From NCBI GenBank assembly GCA_036399055.1, contig DASWNX010000030.1, positions 124,001 through 188,000 on the forward strand: 64,000 nucleotides of DNA. Reading direction: 5' to 3'. Below are positions 54,420 to 64,000 of the stretch, one piece after another. Made by a program: the position numbers and the translations under genes. Origin of the DNA: Jatrophihabitans sp. Its GTDB lineage: Bacteria; Actinomycetota; Actinomycetes; Mycobacteriales; Jatrophihabitantaceae. Below the pieces are notes generated by a model. It made no database searches and had not been told where the DNA came from. It saw nothing but the letters and a program-made list of their open reading frames with translations. Numbering within the stretch: the stretch's first letter is position 1; each line of letters starts with the position of its first letter.

Positions 54420-55652
54420 ATGAGCAGCCCGACGGTGATCAGCCGGCTGGCGTTCAGCTCGGCCGAGGTCATCGAGGACCCCTACCCGCACTTCGCCGCG
54501 GCGCGCGCCAGGGCCGGCGTCCAGTGGCATGAGCAGACCGGCATGTGGCTCGCCTTCGGGCACGCCCAGGCCAACGCGGTGCTGCGCAGCCGCAGCCTGG
54601 GCCGGATCTGGACGCCGCGCTGGCCAGAGCAGCCGATGCCCGGCTTCGAGCTGATCCACCGCCACTCGATGCTGGAGAACGAGCCGCCGACGCACACCAG
54701 GCTGCGCAGGCTGGTGGCGGCCGCCTTCGCGCGCGGCCACGTCGAGCGGTTGCGCCCGAGGGTGGCGGCGCTGGCCGACGGCCTGGCCGATCGGCTCGCC
54801 CAGGCCGGCCGGGACGGCTCGGCCGTCGATCTGATCGCCGGCTTCGCCGAGCCGCTGCCGGTTGAGGTGATCGCCGAGCTGCTGGGCGTTCCCGAGCCCG
54901 ACCGGCAGCTGCTGCGGCCCTGGTCCAACGCGATCGTGAAGATGTACGAGTACCAGGTCAGCCCCGCGCAGCGCGAGGCCGCCGAGGCGGCGGCCAGCGA
55001 CTTCACGGCCTATCTGCGCGAGCTGGTGCGACAGCGCCGTCGCCGGCCCGCGGCCGACCTGATCAGCTCGCTGATCGCCGAGACCGATGCGGCCGGGGGC
55101 CGGCTGAGCGAGGACGAGCTGGTCACCACCTGCACGCTGCTGCTCAACGCCGGGCACGAGGCCAGCGTGAACGTGGTCGGCAACGGCGTGCTGGCGCTGT
55201 TCGGCAATCCCGACCAGTGGCAGCGGCTGGTGGCCGCCGAGACCGCCGGCGCGTCGCTGGTGGGCAGGGGAGTGGAGGAGCTGATCCGCTTCGACTCGCC
55301 GCTGCAGCTGTTCGAGCGCACCGCGGTCAGCGACACCCCGATCGGCGAGGTCACGGTCCGGGCCGGTGAGAAGATCGCGGCCCTGCTCGGCTCGGCGAAT
55401 CGGGACCCGGCGGTGTTCGACCAGCCCGACCGCCTGGACGTCGGCCGGGTCGACAACCCGCACCTGGGCTTCGGCGCCGGCATCCATTTCTGCGTCGGCG
55501 CGCCGCTGGCCCGGGTCGAGCTGCAGACCTCGTTGCGCACGCTGCTGCGGCGGTTTCCCGGACTGCGCCCGGCCACCGGGGACCTCGGGGGCCTGCGTCG
55601 CGAGGAGTTCGTGATCCGCGGAGTGACGTCACTGCCGGTGCTTCTTGCGTGA
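54420..55652 (+). CDS. Cytochrome P450 inside the nucleoside salvage operon
   Basis: A 410-residue bacterial class I P450. The heme-binding loop is FGAGIHFCVGAPLAR near residue 355, with the axial Cys, and the K-helix ExxR is in VEELIRF near residue 285. The I helix reads AGHEASVN near residue 240, where the oxygen-activating Thr is replaced by Ala, as in P450eryF. The N-terminus has no membrane anchor, so it is soluble and needs ferredoxin and reductase from elsewhere. The ATG at 54420 lies two bases after the cdd stop. Substrate unknown; the location suggests, but does not prove, a nucleoside or base. Confidence 0.93.
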   Translation: MSSPTVISRLAFSSAEVIEDPYPHFAAARARAGVQWHEQTGMWLAFGHAQANAVLRSRSLGRIWTPRWPEQPMPGFELIHRHSMLENEPPTHTRLRRLVAAAFARGHVERLRPRVAALADGLADRLAQAGRDGSAVDLIAGFAEPLPVEVIAELLGVPEPDRQLLRPWSNAIVKMYEYQVSPAQREAAEAAASDFTAYLRELVRQRRRRPAADLISSLIAETDAAGGRLSEDELVTTCTLLLNAGHEASVNVVGNGVLALFGNPDQWQRLVAAETAGASLVGRGVEELIRFDSPLQLFERTAVSDTPIGEVTVRAGEKIAALLGSANRDPAVFDQPDRLDVGRVDNPHLGFGAGIHFCVGAPLARVELQTSLRTLLRRFPGLRPATGDLGGLRREEFVIRGVTSLPVLLA

Positions 55653-55664
55653 GAGGCTCTTGCC

Positions 55665-56952
<1,288 letters not shown>

Positions 56953-56966
<14 letters not shown>

Positions 56967-57639
56967 GCCGGCCGCTGGAGAGGTCCCGGCGCCGCGGGAC
57001 GCCCGCCGGCTGACGGTGCCGGCCGCCCGACTGCCGAAGTGGCTGGACAACTTCGCCGACCGGCACGGCGGCCTGCAGACCCGGCTGACCCCCGACGACG
57101 TCTCGCCGGAGCAGGTGGTGGTCAGCGCCGCCGACGGCTCGACAGTGTGGATCGGAGTGCCGTTTCGGCCCTGGCTGCCCACCGCGTCACGGCCGCTGAC
57201 CTCGCTGCAGCTGCACCTGAACCAGCCTCGCCGGATCGGCGTGCTGCTGGTGCGCCGGGGCGGTTACGCGGCCGGCGTGTTCGACGGGACCACGCTGGTG
57301 TCGTCCAAGGTCGGTTCGGGCTACGTCCAGGGGACCACCAAAGCCGGTGGCTGGTCACAGCAGCGCTATGCCCGGCGGCGGGCCAATCAGGCCCGGCATG
57401 CCTTCGCCGAAGCGGCCGAGGTGGCCGTGCGGATCCTGCTGCCCGAGGCCGGCCGGCTGGCCGCGCTGATCTGCGGCGGCGACAAGGCCGCGGTCGAGGC
57501 CGCCCTGTCCGATCCCCGGCTGGCGCCGCTGGCGCCGTTGCGCACTCCGCCCTTCCTGGCCGTCGGAGACCCGCGCCTCAGGGTGCTGCAGGCCACCCCG
57601 GAGCAGTTCCTGGCAGTCGACCTGCTGATCCACCCCTGA
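56953..57639 (+). CDS. acVLRF1 family peptidyl-tRNA hydrolase (Vms1-like release factor)
   Basis: A 228-residue protein of the actinobacterial Vms1-like release-factor group, predicted to free nascent chains from stalled large ribosomal subunits. The core beta-strand segment RRIGVLLVRRGGYAAGVF near residue 92 is followed by VGSGYVQGTTKAGG and SQQRYARRR near residue 135, where the catalytic Gln is expected. The GTG at 56953 lies inside the end of deoA (14-base overlap), so expression is tied to the salvage operon. No membrane segment. The assignment rests on the conserved core, not on experiment. Confidence 0.82.
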
Positions 57640-57665
57640 ACCGCGCCTGCCGCTCAGGCTGCTGG

Positions 57666-58016
57666 TCAGCGAGCTCGCGGCGGGTTCAGCTCCGGCCGGC
57701 GGGCCGCCAGGAAGCCGCCGCCCGGCAACACCGACTCGGCCAGCACGATCAGCAGCGTCCGGGCCTTCCAGCGCACCTGGTAGGCCACCACCAGGGCCAG
57801 CAGCACGTAGCCGGTGAACAGCGCCCCGTGGATCGGTCCCAGCACGTGCACGCCCTGCGGGGCGTCGGCGCTGTACTTCACAATCGTCGCCACGATCAGC
57901 AGCAGCCAGGACATCGCCTCGGCGATCGCCGTCACCCGGAACGCGCGGGCCAGCATCCCGGCGTACCCGGCTCGGGCTGGGGCGGCTGCGGTGGCTGGAT
58001 TCGACTGGCTGGGCAT
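57666..58016 (-). CDS. DUF3817 small membrane protein
   Basis: A 116-residue protein with three hydrophobic segments (about residues 27-45, 60-80 and 85-98). RVTAIAEAMSWLLLIV and GPIHGALFTGYVLLAL match DUF3817, a family of unknown function found in many actinobacteria. It is convergent with acVLRF1 and divergent from the hydrolase. The ATG at 58016 has no Shine-Dalgarno, but TACCCT lies six bases upstream, fitting a leaderless transcript. Confidence 0.85.
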   Translation of the reverse strand: MPSQSNPATAAAPARAGYAGMLARAFRVTAIAEAMSWLLLIVATIVKYSADAPQGVHVLGPIHGALFTGYVLLALVVAYQVRWKARTLLIVLAESVLPGGGFLAARRPELNPPRAR

Positions 58017-58022
58017 GGGCTC

Positions 58023-58028
58023 AGGGTA
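58023..58028 (-). promoter_or_regulatory. -10 box of a predicted leaderless promoter for the DUF3817 gene
   Basis: TACCCT on the minus strand ends six bases before the ATG at 58016. It lies in the 19-base gap between two divergent genes. Confidence 0.4.
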
Positions 58029-58035
58029 GGGCGGG

Positions 58036-58896
58036 ATGAGGCATCATGAGCCGGTGGCCCCCCGTGGTGTGATCGAGCACCAGGGCAGGCTGCTGTCCTA
58101 CCAGGATCTGGGCCCCCTCGACGCGCCGGTGGTGCTGCTGATCCACGGAATGGTCTCCGACAGCACCACCTTCTCCCGCGCCGCCCAGCAGCTGGCCGAG
58201 CGTGGCCACCGGGTGCTGGCGCCGGACCTGCTCGGCCATGGCGACTCCGACAAGCCCGAGGACGGCTATCAGCTCGCCGACTTCGCCGACAGCATGGCGG
58301 CCCTGCTGACCGAGTTGGACGCGCGGGAGGTGACCGTGGTGGGGCACTCGTTCGGCGGCGCGGTGGCGATGCAGCTGGCTCATGAGCGGCCCGAGCTGGT
58401 CCGGCGGCTGGTGCTGGTCTCAGCCGGCGGCCTGGGACGCCGGGTGCATCCGGTGCTGCGGGCCGCCACGCTGCCCGGCGCGCACAGCCTGGTGCGATTC
58501 GTGGTCAACCAGCGCACCGCGGCCCTCTACCGCCGGCCACGGCTGCACCGCTCGCTGCGGCTGAGCCCCGATGTGGTCGCCAACCTCGGCCGGGCCGGCC
58601 GCGGGCTGGCCTCACCGCCGGCCCGGACGGCGTTCTTCCAGACCCTGAAGATGGCGATCGACCCGTTCGGGCAACGCGGTTCGCTGCTGGAGTCCGAGGA
58701 CGTCCGGCTGGACCTGCCGACTCTGATCATCTGGTCCGAGCGGGACCCGGTGGTGCCGGTGGCGCACGCGCACGAGACCCACGCGCACCTGCGCAACAGC
58801 ACGCTGGAGGTCTTTCCCGGCGCCAGCCACCAGCCGCACCACCACTCGGCGCAGCGGTTCACGCAAGTGGTGTCGGACTTCATCGCCGCCACCTGA
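58036..58896 (+). CDS. Alpha/beta hydrolase
   Basis: A 286-residue hydrolase of the meta-cleavage/epoxide-hydrolase-like fold. LLIHGMVSDSTTF forms the oxyanion hole near residue 36. The nucleophile Ser is in VGHSFGGAVA near residue 104, Asp is in WSERDPVVP near residue 237, and His is in GASHQPHHH near residue 268, so the triad is complete. A Pro- and Arg-rich cap lies between. The start is taken as ATG 58036; a GTG at 58054 is possible, as no clear ribosome-binding site precedes either. Substrate unknown. Confidence 0.85.
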   Translation: MRHHEPVAPRGVIEHQGRLLSYQDLGPLDAPVVLLIHGMVSDSTTFSRAAQQLAERGHRVLAPDLLGHGDSDKPEDGYQLADFADSMAALLTELDAREVTVVGHSFGGAVAMQLAHERPELVRRLVLVSAGGLGRRVHPVLRAATLPGAHSLVRFVVNQRTAALYRRPRLHRSLRLSPDVVANLGRAGRGLASPPARTAFFQTLKMAIDPFGQRGSLLESEDVRLDLPTLIIWSERDPVVPVAHAHETHAHLRNSTLEVFPGASHQPHHHSAQRFTQVVSDFIAAT

Positions 58897-58919
58897 GCAG
58901 GCCCCTGCCTCCATTGGCT

Positions 58920-58976
58920 TTGTGCGGCCTGAATCCGCGATCGGAAGCGACAAGTCCGCGGATTCAGGCCGCACAA
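58920..58976. terminator. 20-bp-arm inverted repeat between convergent genes
   Basis: Perfect 20-base arms beginning TTGTGCGGCCTGAATCCGCG around a 17-base loop. It lies between the hydrolase stop (58896) and the polymerase stop (58992), fitting a bidirectional terminator. The style recalls the dispersed palindromes at 42730-44853, but the sequence is different. Confidence 0.7.
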
Positions 58977-58991
58977 TGCGGTGAGGGTCGG

Positions 58992-60746
58992 TCAGTCCTT
59001 GGCCTCGGACCAGCGACCGATCACGCTGACGTCGGCGACGAAGCGCACCGAGTCATCCGGCGCCCACCGCGCCGCCGCCTCCTGCAGGCAGTCGGTGAGC
59101 AACCCCCGCACCGCCGGCCCGTGCTCGGCAGGCGCCTGCACCAGCAACTCGTCGTGCAGGCAGAGCACCACCTGGGCCTGCCAGGGCAGCCCGCGAGCCC
59201 GGACGGTGACCGCCCAGGCCTTGAAGAGCTCAGCCGCCGCGCCCTGGATCACCGCGTTGCGGGCGTAGCGTCCACGGCTGGCGACGGCGGCCCGCTCCTG
59301 GTCGGGGTCGAGGTCAGGCGGGGTCGGCCACATCCGCACCAGCCGGCCGCCGTAGGTGCGCACCGCTCGCCCGGCGCGTCCGGCGTCATAGGCCTCGCGC
59401 AGGTAGCGCATCGCCACCGGGTACGCCGACTCCAGGCCCCGCAGCGCCTGGCCGGCGGCGCCGGAGGTCTGGCCGTACATCGCCGCCAGCACGGCCACCT
59501 TGGCGACCGGCCGGTCCACGCCCAGCCGGCTGGCCACCGGCGCGTACAGGTCGTCGTCCTGGGTCGCCTTGGCCAGTGCCCGGTCACCGGAGACCGCGGC
59601 GAGCACCCGGGGCTCGATCTGACCGAGATCGGCCCGGACGAAGATCTGGCCGGTGGTCGCGGCCACCGCCGGCCGCAGGTCGGCAGGCATGTTGTGCAGC
59701 CCCGCCTGAGCCGTCATCCGCCCGGCGGCGCCGTCCGAACCGCTCCAGGCGCCCCGCAGCCGGGCGTCCGAGCCGACGTTGCGGGCCAGCCAGTCGTAAC
59801 CGAAGGTGGTGGTGATCCGCTCTGCCTTGCGCCAGGCCAGCAGGGCCTCGACCACCGGATGGGCGCCCAGGAATCTCTCCAGCCGCCAGGACCGGGTGTC
59901 GGGAACGTCGATGCCGACCCGGGCCAGCATGAGGCGGACCTGCGCCGGGTTGCGCAGGTCGATCCCGTCGGGGTTGGGCAGCAGCCGCAGCACCGCGCTG
60001 TCCCGGCGCTCGCGCAGCAAGCCGGCCTCGGCGGCGTCGCGCGGTCGAGGGCCGGCGAACGAGGCGATGATCTGCTCGGCGCGGGCGAGGTCGATCGGCA
60101 GGCCGTCGACGGTCAGCTCGGCGCACAGCAGCTCGGCGGCGGACTCCGAGCGCGCGGTGGCCAGCACGTCTCCGGCGGCCGGCGCCGCGGCCAGCCGTTG
60201 GCGTTGCAGCTCGCTGGCCCGCAGCGCTGTCTGGGCCCACCGGGCCAGCCGGGCCGGGCTGCGCGCCCAGCCGCCGCCTGACCACTCAGGTCGCAGGTGC
60301 TCATCGGGCCGCACCGGCTCCTCCGGGTCATCACCCTCGTCGCCGGCGTCGCCGAACAGGTCGAGCTGGCCGGTGCCCGGCGTCGAGGCCGGGTCCAGAT
60401 CATGCAGGGCGGCCCAGATCAGCGCCGGGTCGCTGTCCCAGCCGCCGAAGATCAGCCGGTGCACCGCGACCAGGTCCCAGCAGGTCGCCACCCGGACGCC
60501 GGCGCGGGTGAGCTCGATCGGGGTCTGCTGGGACCACCACACCCAGCGCGGCCGGAACTCCTGCTCCAGCCTGGCCACCACGGCGGCCGGCGCCGGGGTC
60601 GCCACCGCCCACTGCCCGCCGGTCGGCTCGGCGATTCCCACGCCTCGCTCGGGCGCCAGGCTGAGCGCGAGAGGCCCGCCCCGGGCCTGGCCCCGGCGGC
60701 GCAGCTCGGCCAGCAGCCCGTCGGCGGACTCGAGCGGGTGCGGCAC
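58992..60746 (-). CDS. Family A DNA polymerase with degenerate N-terminal exonuclease domain
   Basis: A 584-residue protein of the actinobacterial group annotated as bifunctional 3'-5' exonuclease/DNA polymerase. Palm motif A is ADLGQIEPRVLA near residue 372 (DYSQIELR in Pol I), motif B is DRPVAKVAVLAAMYG near residue 410, and motif C is LHDELLV near residue 534, so metal-binding acids are kept. Pol I Phe762 and Gly763 correspond to Leu and Ala. The N-terminal region lacks an obvious DxE motif, and no 5' nuclease domain is present. The start is GTG at 60746. It is separate from a housekeeping polA, which must lie elsewhere. Confidence 0.88.
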   Translation of the reverse strand: MPHPLESADGLLAELRRRGQARGGPLALSLAPERGVGIAEPTGGQWAVATPAPAAVVARLEQEFRPRWVWWSQQTPIELTRAGVRVATCWDLVAVHRLIFGGWDSDPALIWAALHDLDPASTPGTGQLDLFGDAGDEGDDPEEPVRPDEHLRPEWSGGGWARSPARLARWAQTALRASELQRQRLAAAPAAGDVLATARSESAAELLCAELTVDGLPIDLARAEQIIASFAGPRPRDAAEAGLLRERRDSAVLRLLPNPDGIDLRNPAQVRLMLARVGIDVPDTRSWRLERFLGAHPVVEALLAWRKAERITTTFGYDWLARNVGSDARLRGAWSGSDGAAGRMTAQAGLHNMPADLRPAVAATTGQIFVRADLGQIEPRVLAAVSGDRALAKATQDDDLYAPVASRLGVDRPVAKVAVLAAMYGQTSGAAGQALRGLESAYPVAMRYLREAYDAGRAGRAVRTYGGRLVRMWPTPPDLDPDQERAAVASRGRYARNAVIQGAAAELFKAWAVTVRARGLPWQAQVVLCLHDELLVQAPAEHGPAVRGLLTDCLQEAAARWAPDDSVRFVADVSVIGRWSEAKD

Positions 60747-60783
60747 CGGCCCATCCTGTCAAAGCAGGCCGCCGACGTCGCGG

Positions 60784-60873
60784 GCCGCCGGCGTCACGGT
60801 CACCGGCGTCGTGGCCGCCGGCGCCATGGTCACCGGCGCCACGGTCACCGATGCCACGGTCACCGGCGGCGCG
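60784..60873. repeat. Three degenerate 30-bp tandem repeats
   Basis: Units at 60784-60813, 60814-60843 and 60844-60873 share GG(T)CACCGGCG(T/C)C blocks at 15- and 30-base spacing. They lie upstream of both the polymerase gene (minus) and the epimerase gene (plus). No protein is supported there. Confidence 0.7.
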
Positions 60874-60967
60874 ATCGCCTGCGTCGCCTAGGTTTGACGT
60901 CAGTGGAGTCCCTTCGAGGACTCCACCTGATGAGCTGGCTCCATCCGATGAGAGGAAACGCCGCGCC

Positions 60968-61882
60968 ATGACGGTCAACGGTCAGCGATGGGACCTCGAG
61001 CACGGCGCCCAACGAGCCTCGGTCGTCCAGCGGGGCGGCGCGTTGCAGAGCTACTTGGTGGACGGCCTCGACCTGGTGGACGGGTTCGCCGACGACGAGC
61101 GGCCGCCGGCCTTCAACGGCGCCGTCCTGGCGCCCTGGCCCAACCGGATCCCGAACGGCCGGTGGACCTGGCGGGGCCGGCAGCACCAGCTGCCGATCAG
61201 CGAGCCGGCCACCGGCTCGGCACTGCACGGCCTGGTCAGTGACGTGCTGTGGCAGCCGGAGGAGGTTCAGGCCGACGCGGTCACGCTCAGCGTGCCGATC
61301 GCGCCCAGCGCCGGTTACCCCTTCCAGCTGCGGGTCACCGTGACCTGGTCGCTGTCGGCTGAGGGCCTGCGGTGCCGGCTCGGCGCGCTGAACACCGGTG
61401 ACGAGCCTGCTCCGTTCGGGGTGGCGACCCACCCGTTCTTCCGGCTGCCCGACGCCCGGGTGGACGACCTCGAGCTGCAGCTCCCGGCCGGGCAGTGGCT
61501 GGAGACCGACTCGAACCTGGCGCCGGTGGCGCTGCGCCAGACGAGCGGGACGCAGTGGGACTTCACCGAGCCGCGGTCCCTGCGCGGGCTGCGCCTGGAC
61601 ACCGCGTTCACCGCGGTGAGCCCGGACTTCGAGGCGACCAGCAGGGCCGTGCTGTCCAGCCAAGGGGCCGCTCTGACGATCTGGGCCGAGGCGGACTTCA
61701 CCTGGTGGCAGGTCTACACCTCGGACTACTTCGAGCCTGGCTCGGACCGCCTTCGCCGCAGCCTCGCCGTCGAGGCGATGACCTGCGCCCCCGACGCGTT
61801 CAACTCCGGCGCGGATCTGATCGTGCTGGAACCGGGAGTGGCGTGGTCCGGCAGCTGGGGCGCCCAGGCGCGGTTGGGCTGA
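60968..61882 (+). CDS. Aldose 1-epimerase family protein
   Basis: A 304-residue beta-sandwich protein of the galactose mutarotase family. Conserved residues are LAPWPNRIPNGRW near residue 57 (Asn-Arg), SALHGLVSD near residue 88 (first His), GVATHPFFRL near residue 155 (second His) and a C-terminal LEPG near residue 291 with the catalytic Glu. The early segment and length fit the YihR/Ymr099c-like subgroup. The ATG at 60968 has GAGAGGA about eleven bases upstream. A TAGGTT box at 60888 may be its -10. It could serve galactose or another sugar phosphate; it is far from the galactoside genes. Confidence 0.9.
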   Translation: MTVNGQRWDLEHGAQRASVVQRGGALQSYLVDGLDLVDGFADDERPPAFNGAVLAPWPNRIPNGRWTWRGRQHQLPISEPATGSALHGLVSDVLWQPEEVQADAVTLSVPIAPSAGYPFQLRVTVTWSLSAEGLRCRLGALNTGDEPAPFGVATHPFFRLPDARVDDLELQLPAGQWLETDSNLAPVALRQTSGTQWDFTEPRSLRGLRLDTAFTAVSPDFEATSRAVLSSQGAALTIWAEADFTWWQVYTSDYFEPGSDRLRRSLAVEAMTCAPDAFNSGADLIVLEPGVAWSGSWGAQARLG

Positions 61883-61931
61883 ACAGCGCCCGCTGATCGC
61901 CTGCCGCGCGCTGATCCGACGGGCTGTCGGG

Positions 61932-61960
61932 TTGGGACTGGCCCTCGGCTGGCATAGCGT
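61932..61960 (+). promoter_or_regulatory. Candidate promoter of the YyaL/DUF255 gene
   Basis: TTGGGA (61932-61937), a 17-base spacer and TAGCGT (61955-61960), 40 bases before the GTG at 62000. Confidence 0.4.
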
Positions 61961-61999
61961 GGAGCGGGCCCCGTATCAACCGGCGCCAAGGGAGTAGAC

Positions 62000-63973
62000 G
62001 TGACCAACCGGCTGGCTGATGCCACAAGCCCATATCTCGCTCAACACGCCGGCAACCCGGTCGACTGGTGGCCCTGGTGCGAGGAGGCCTTCGCCGAAGC
62101 TCGCCGCCGCAACGTCCCGGTGCTGCTGAGCGTCGGCTACGCCGCGTGCCATTGGTGCCATGTGATGGCGCACGAGTCCTTCGAGGACGCCGAGGTGGCG
62201 GGGGCGCTCAACGAGCGGTTCGTGTCGATCAAGGTCGACCGCGAGGAGCGGCCGGACATCGATGCCATCTACATGGCCGCCACGGCGGCGATGACCGGGC
62301 ACGGCGGCTGGCCGATGACCTGCCTGCTGACCCCGTCCGGCGAGCCGTTCTTCTGCGGGACCTACTTCCCCAAGGAGGGCTTCCTGCGGCTGCTGGACGC
62401 GGTCACCGAGGCCTGGACCGAGCGGCAGGACGAGGTGCTGGCGACCAGCGGCCGGATCGTGCAGGCGCTGCAGACGGCGCTGGTGTCCGGCGCTCCGCAG
62501 ACCTTGGGGCCGGCGGAGCTGGATCAGGCCGCGTCCCGGCTGGCCCAGCACTATGACCACGCCAACGGCGGGTACGGCTCGGCGCCGAAGTTCCCGCCGT
62601 CGATGGTCCTGGAGTTCCTGCTACGCCATCACGCCCGCACCGGCGAGGCGCAGTCGCTGGAGCAGGTCACGGGCACCTGCGAGGCGATGGCGCGCGGGGG
62701 CATCTATGACCAGCTGGCCGGCGGCTTCGCCCGCTACTCCGTCGACGCCGAATGGATCGTGCCGCACTTTGAGAAGATGCTGTACGACAACGCCCAGCTG
62801 CTGCGGGTCTACCTGCACCTGTGGCGAGCCACCCGGTCACCGCTGGCTGAGCGGGTCGTCCATGAGACCGCGCAGTTCCTGCTGCGCGACCTGCGCACCT
62901 CCGAGGGCGCCTTCGCCTCGGCGCTGGACGCCGACACCGAGGGCGTCGAGGGCCTGACCTACGCCTGGACGCCCGAGCAGCTGACCGAGGTGCTCGGTGA
63001 GGCCGACGGCGCGGCCGCTGCCAGCCTGCTCGGCGTCACCGCTCAGGGCACCTTCGAGTTGGGTAGTTCGACGCTGCGGCTGCGGGCTGATCCGCGCGAC
63101 CGCGCCTGGTGGTCCGGAATCCGCGCCCGGCTGCTGGCAGCTCGCGATCAGCGCCCGCAACCGGCCCGCGACGACAAGGCGATCACCGCCTGGAACGGCC
63201 TGGCCATCGCCGCGCTGGCCGAGGCAGGGGTGTTGCTGGAACAGCCTGCCTACCTGGGCGCGGCCCAGGAGTGCGCGGATTTCCTGCTGCGACGCCACCT
63301 GGTCGAGGGCCGGTTGCACCGATCGTCGAGGGACGGTGTGATCAGCGCCGCGATGGGAGTCGCTGAGGACTACGGCGACCTGGCCGAGGGGCTGCTGGCC
63401 CTGCATCAGGCAACCGCCGATCCTCGCTGGCTGGAGTCGGCCGGGGAGTTGCTGGAAGTGGCGCTGACCCGGTTCGTTGACGCAGAAGGCGGGTTCTACG
63501 ACACCGCCGACGACGCCGAGGCGCTGTTCAGCCGGCCCCGGGACGCCTCTGACAACGCCTCGCCGTCCGGCCAGTCGGCATTGGCCGGCGCCCTGCTCAG
63601 CTACGCCGCCCTCACCGGTTCGACCCGGCACCGGGAGGCCGCCGAGACTGCGCTGGCCGCTGCCGGTGAGCTGGCGGTGCGCGAGCCCCGGTTCGCAGGC
63701 TGGAGTCTGGCAGTGGCTGAGGCGGCTTGCGCCGGGCCGTCGCAGGTGGCGATCGTGGGATCGGGCCCAGTCGCCCACGGCCTGCTGACGGCCGCCCGCA
63801 ACAGCACCTCGCCGGGGCTGGTGCTGGCCTTCGGCAAGCCCGACGCGCCGGGCCTGCCGCTGCTGGCCAACCGCCCGCTGGTCGCCGGCGAGCCGGCTGC
63901 CTACGTGTGCCGTGGCTTCGTGTGCGACCGTCCGGTCACCACCGTGGCAGAGCTGCTGGCGGCACTGGAATGA
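62000..63973 (+). CDS. Thioredoxin-domain protein of the YyaL/DUF255 family
   Basis: A 657-residue cytoplasmic protein. Residues 1 to about 165 form a thioredoxin-like domain: [34 protein letters not shown] with a CxxC near residue 52, and [11 protein letters not shown]. The rest is an (alpha/alpha)6 barrel like those of N-acylglucosamine 2-epimerases, with [25 protein letters not shown] sequence near residue 245 and [16 protein letters not shown] near residue 393. The family (spermatogenesis-associated protein 20 in animals) has no settled enzymatic role. The GTG at 62000 has AAGGGAG five bases upstream. The gene ends 27 bases before the window edge. Confidence 0.93.
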   Translation: MTNRLADATSPYLAQHAGNPVDWWPWCEEAFAEARRRNVPVLLSVGYAACHWCHVMAHESFEDAEVAGALNERFVSIKVDREERPDIDAIYMAATAAMTGHGGWPMTCLLTPSGEPFFCGTYFPKEGFLRLLDAVTEAWTERQDEVLATSGRIVQALQTALVSGAPQTLGPAELDQAASRLAQHYDHANGGYGSAPKFPPSMVLEFLLRHHARTGEAQSLEQVTGTCEAMARGGIYDQLAGGFARYSVDAEWIVPHFEKMLYDNAQLLRVYLHLWRATRSPLAERVVHETAQFLLRDLRTSEGAFASALDADTEGVEGLTYAWTPEQLTEVLGEADGAAAASLLGVTAQGTFELGSSTLRLRADPRDRAWWSGIRARLLAARDQRPQPARDDKAITAWNGLAIAALAEAGVLLEQPAYLGAAQECADFLLRRHLVEGRLHRSSRDGVISAAMGVAEDYGDLAEGLLALHQATADPRWLESAGELLEVALTRFVDAEGGFYDTADDAEALFSRPRDASDNASPSGQSALAGALLSYAALTGSTRHREAAETALAAAGELAVREPRFAGWSLAVAEAACAGPSQVAIVGSGPVAHGLLTAARNSTSPGLVLAFGKPDAPGLPLLANRPLVAGEPAAYVCRGFVCDRPVTTVAELLAALE

Positions 63974-64000
63974 GCAGTCCGGTCCAGCGCCTAACCTGAA

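Overview
The window is a high-GC, gene-dense stretch of an actinobacterial chromosome. The evidence is gene content (SCO4848-type membrane protein, acVLRF1, DUF3017, DUF6350/PerM, DUF5336), frequent GTG/TTG starts, ATGA/GTGA stop-start overlaps, and several genes with a TANNNT box 6-7 bases before the start and no Shine-Dalgarno, as expected for leaderless mRNAs. Gene order resembles Mycobacterium tuberculosis Rv0950c-Rv0957 (M23 peptidase, sucC, sucD, DUF5336, DUF6350, purN, purH) and parts of the Streptomyces core around trpS, dac, SCO4848 and sdh. A Frankineae-like or related soil actinobacterium is likely; genus cannot be fixed from the sequence.

Layout. 1-4.6 kb: two overlapping membrane genes (DUF2079, cut by the window edge, and a GT87-type mannosyltransferase), an M23 peptidase and a secreted-type lipase/esterase, all on the minus strand. 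4.9-15 kb: plus-strand core metabolism, with a stand-alone B12-binding protein, sucCD, DUF5336, DUF6350, purN-purH, a pentapeptide-repeat protein, folD, DUF3017 and mdh, closed by a 42-base perfect palindrome. 15.1-19.1 kb: DUF885 peptidase, icd and an atypical crotonase-fold protein. 19.1-30.9 kb (minus): sbcDC and a galactoside utilisation set (galE, galK, binding protein, two permeases, GH42 beta-galactosidase) without galT or a transporter ATPase. 31-38.2 kb: CNNM protein, lytic transglycosylase, trpS, 2H phosphoesterase, YihY, D-Ala-D-Ala carboxypeptidase, SCO4848 protein. 38.3-42.6 kb: glycerol operon glpF-glpK-glpD.

42.6-44.9 kb is an accessory island between glpD and sdhB. It holds a small SAM methyltransferase and an AbiEi-like/DUF559 protein. 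Three copies of one 44-base palindromic element separate these two genes from each other and from the flanking core genes, and a GC-rich tandem array runs directly into the first copy. This is the least explained part of the window.

44.9-48.4 kb: sdhCDAB (minus). 48.8-57.6 kb: a nucleoside uptake and salvage operon (BMP lipoprotein, ATPase, two permeases, cdd, a cytochrome P450, deoA, acVLRF1), with a strong hairpin after the binding-protein gene. 57.7-64 kb: DUF3817, an alpha/beta hydrolase, a degenerate family A DNA polymerase, an aldose 1-epimerase and a YyaL/DUF255 protein. No rRNA, tRNA, CRISPR array, transposase or integrase was recognised.
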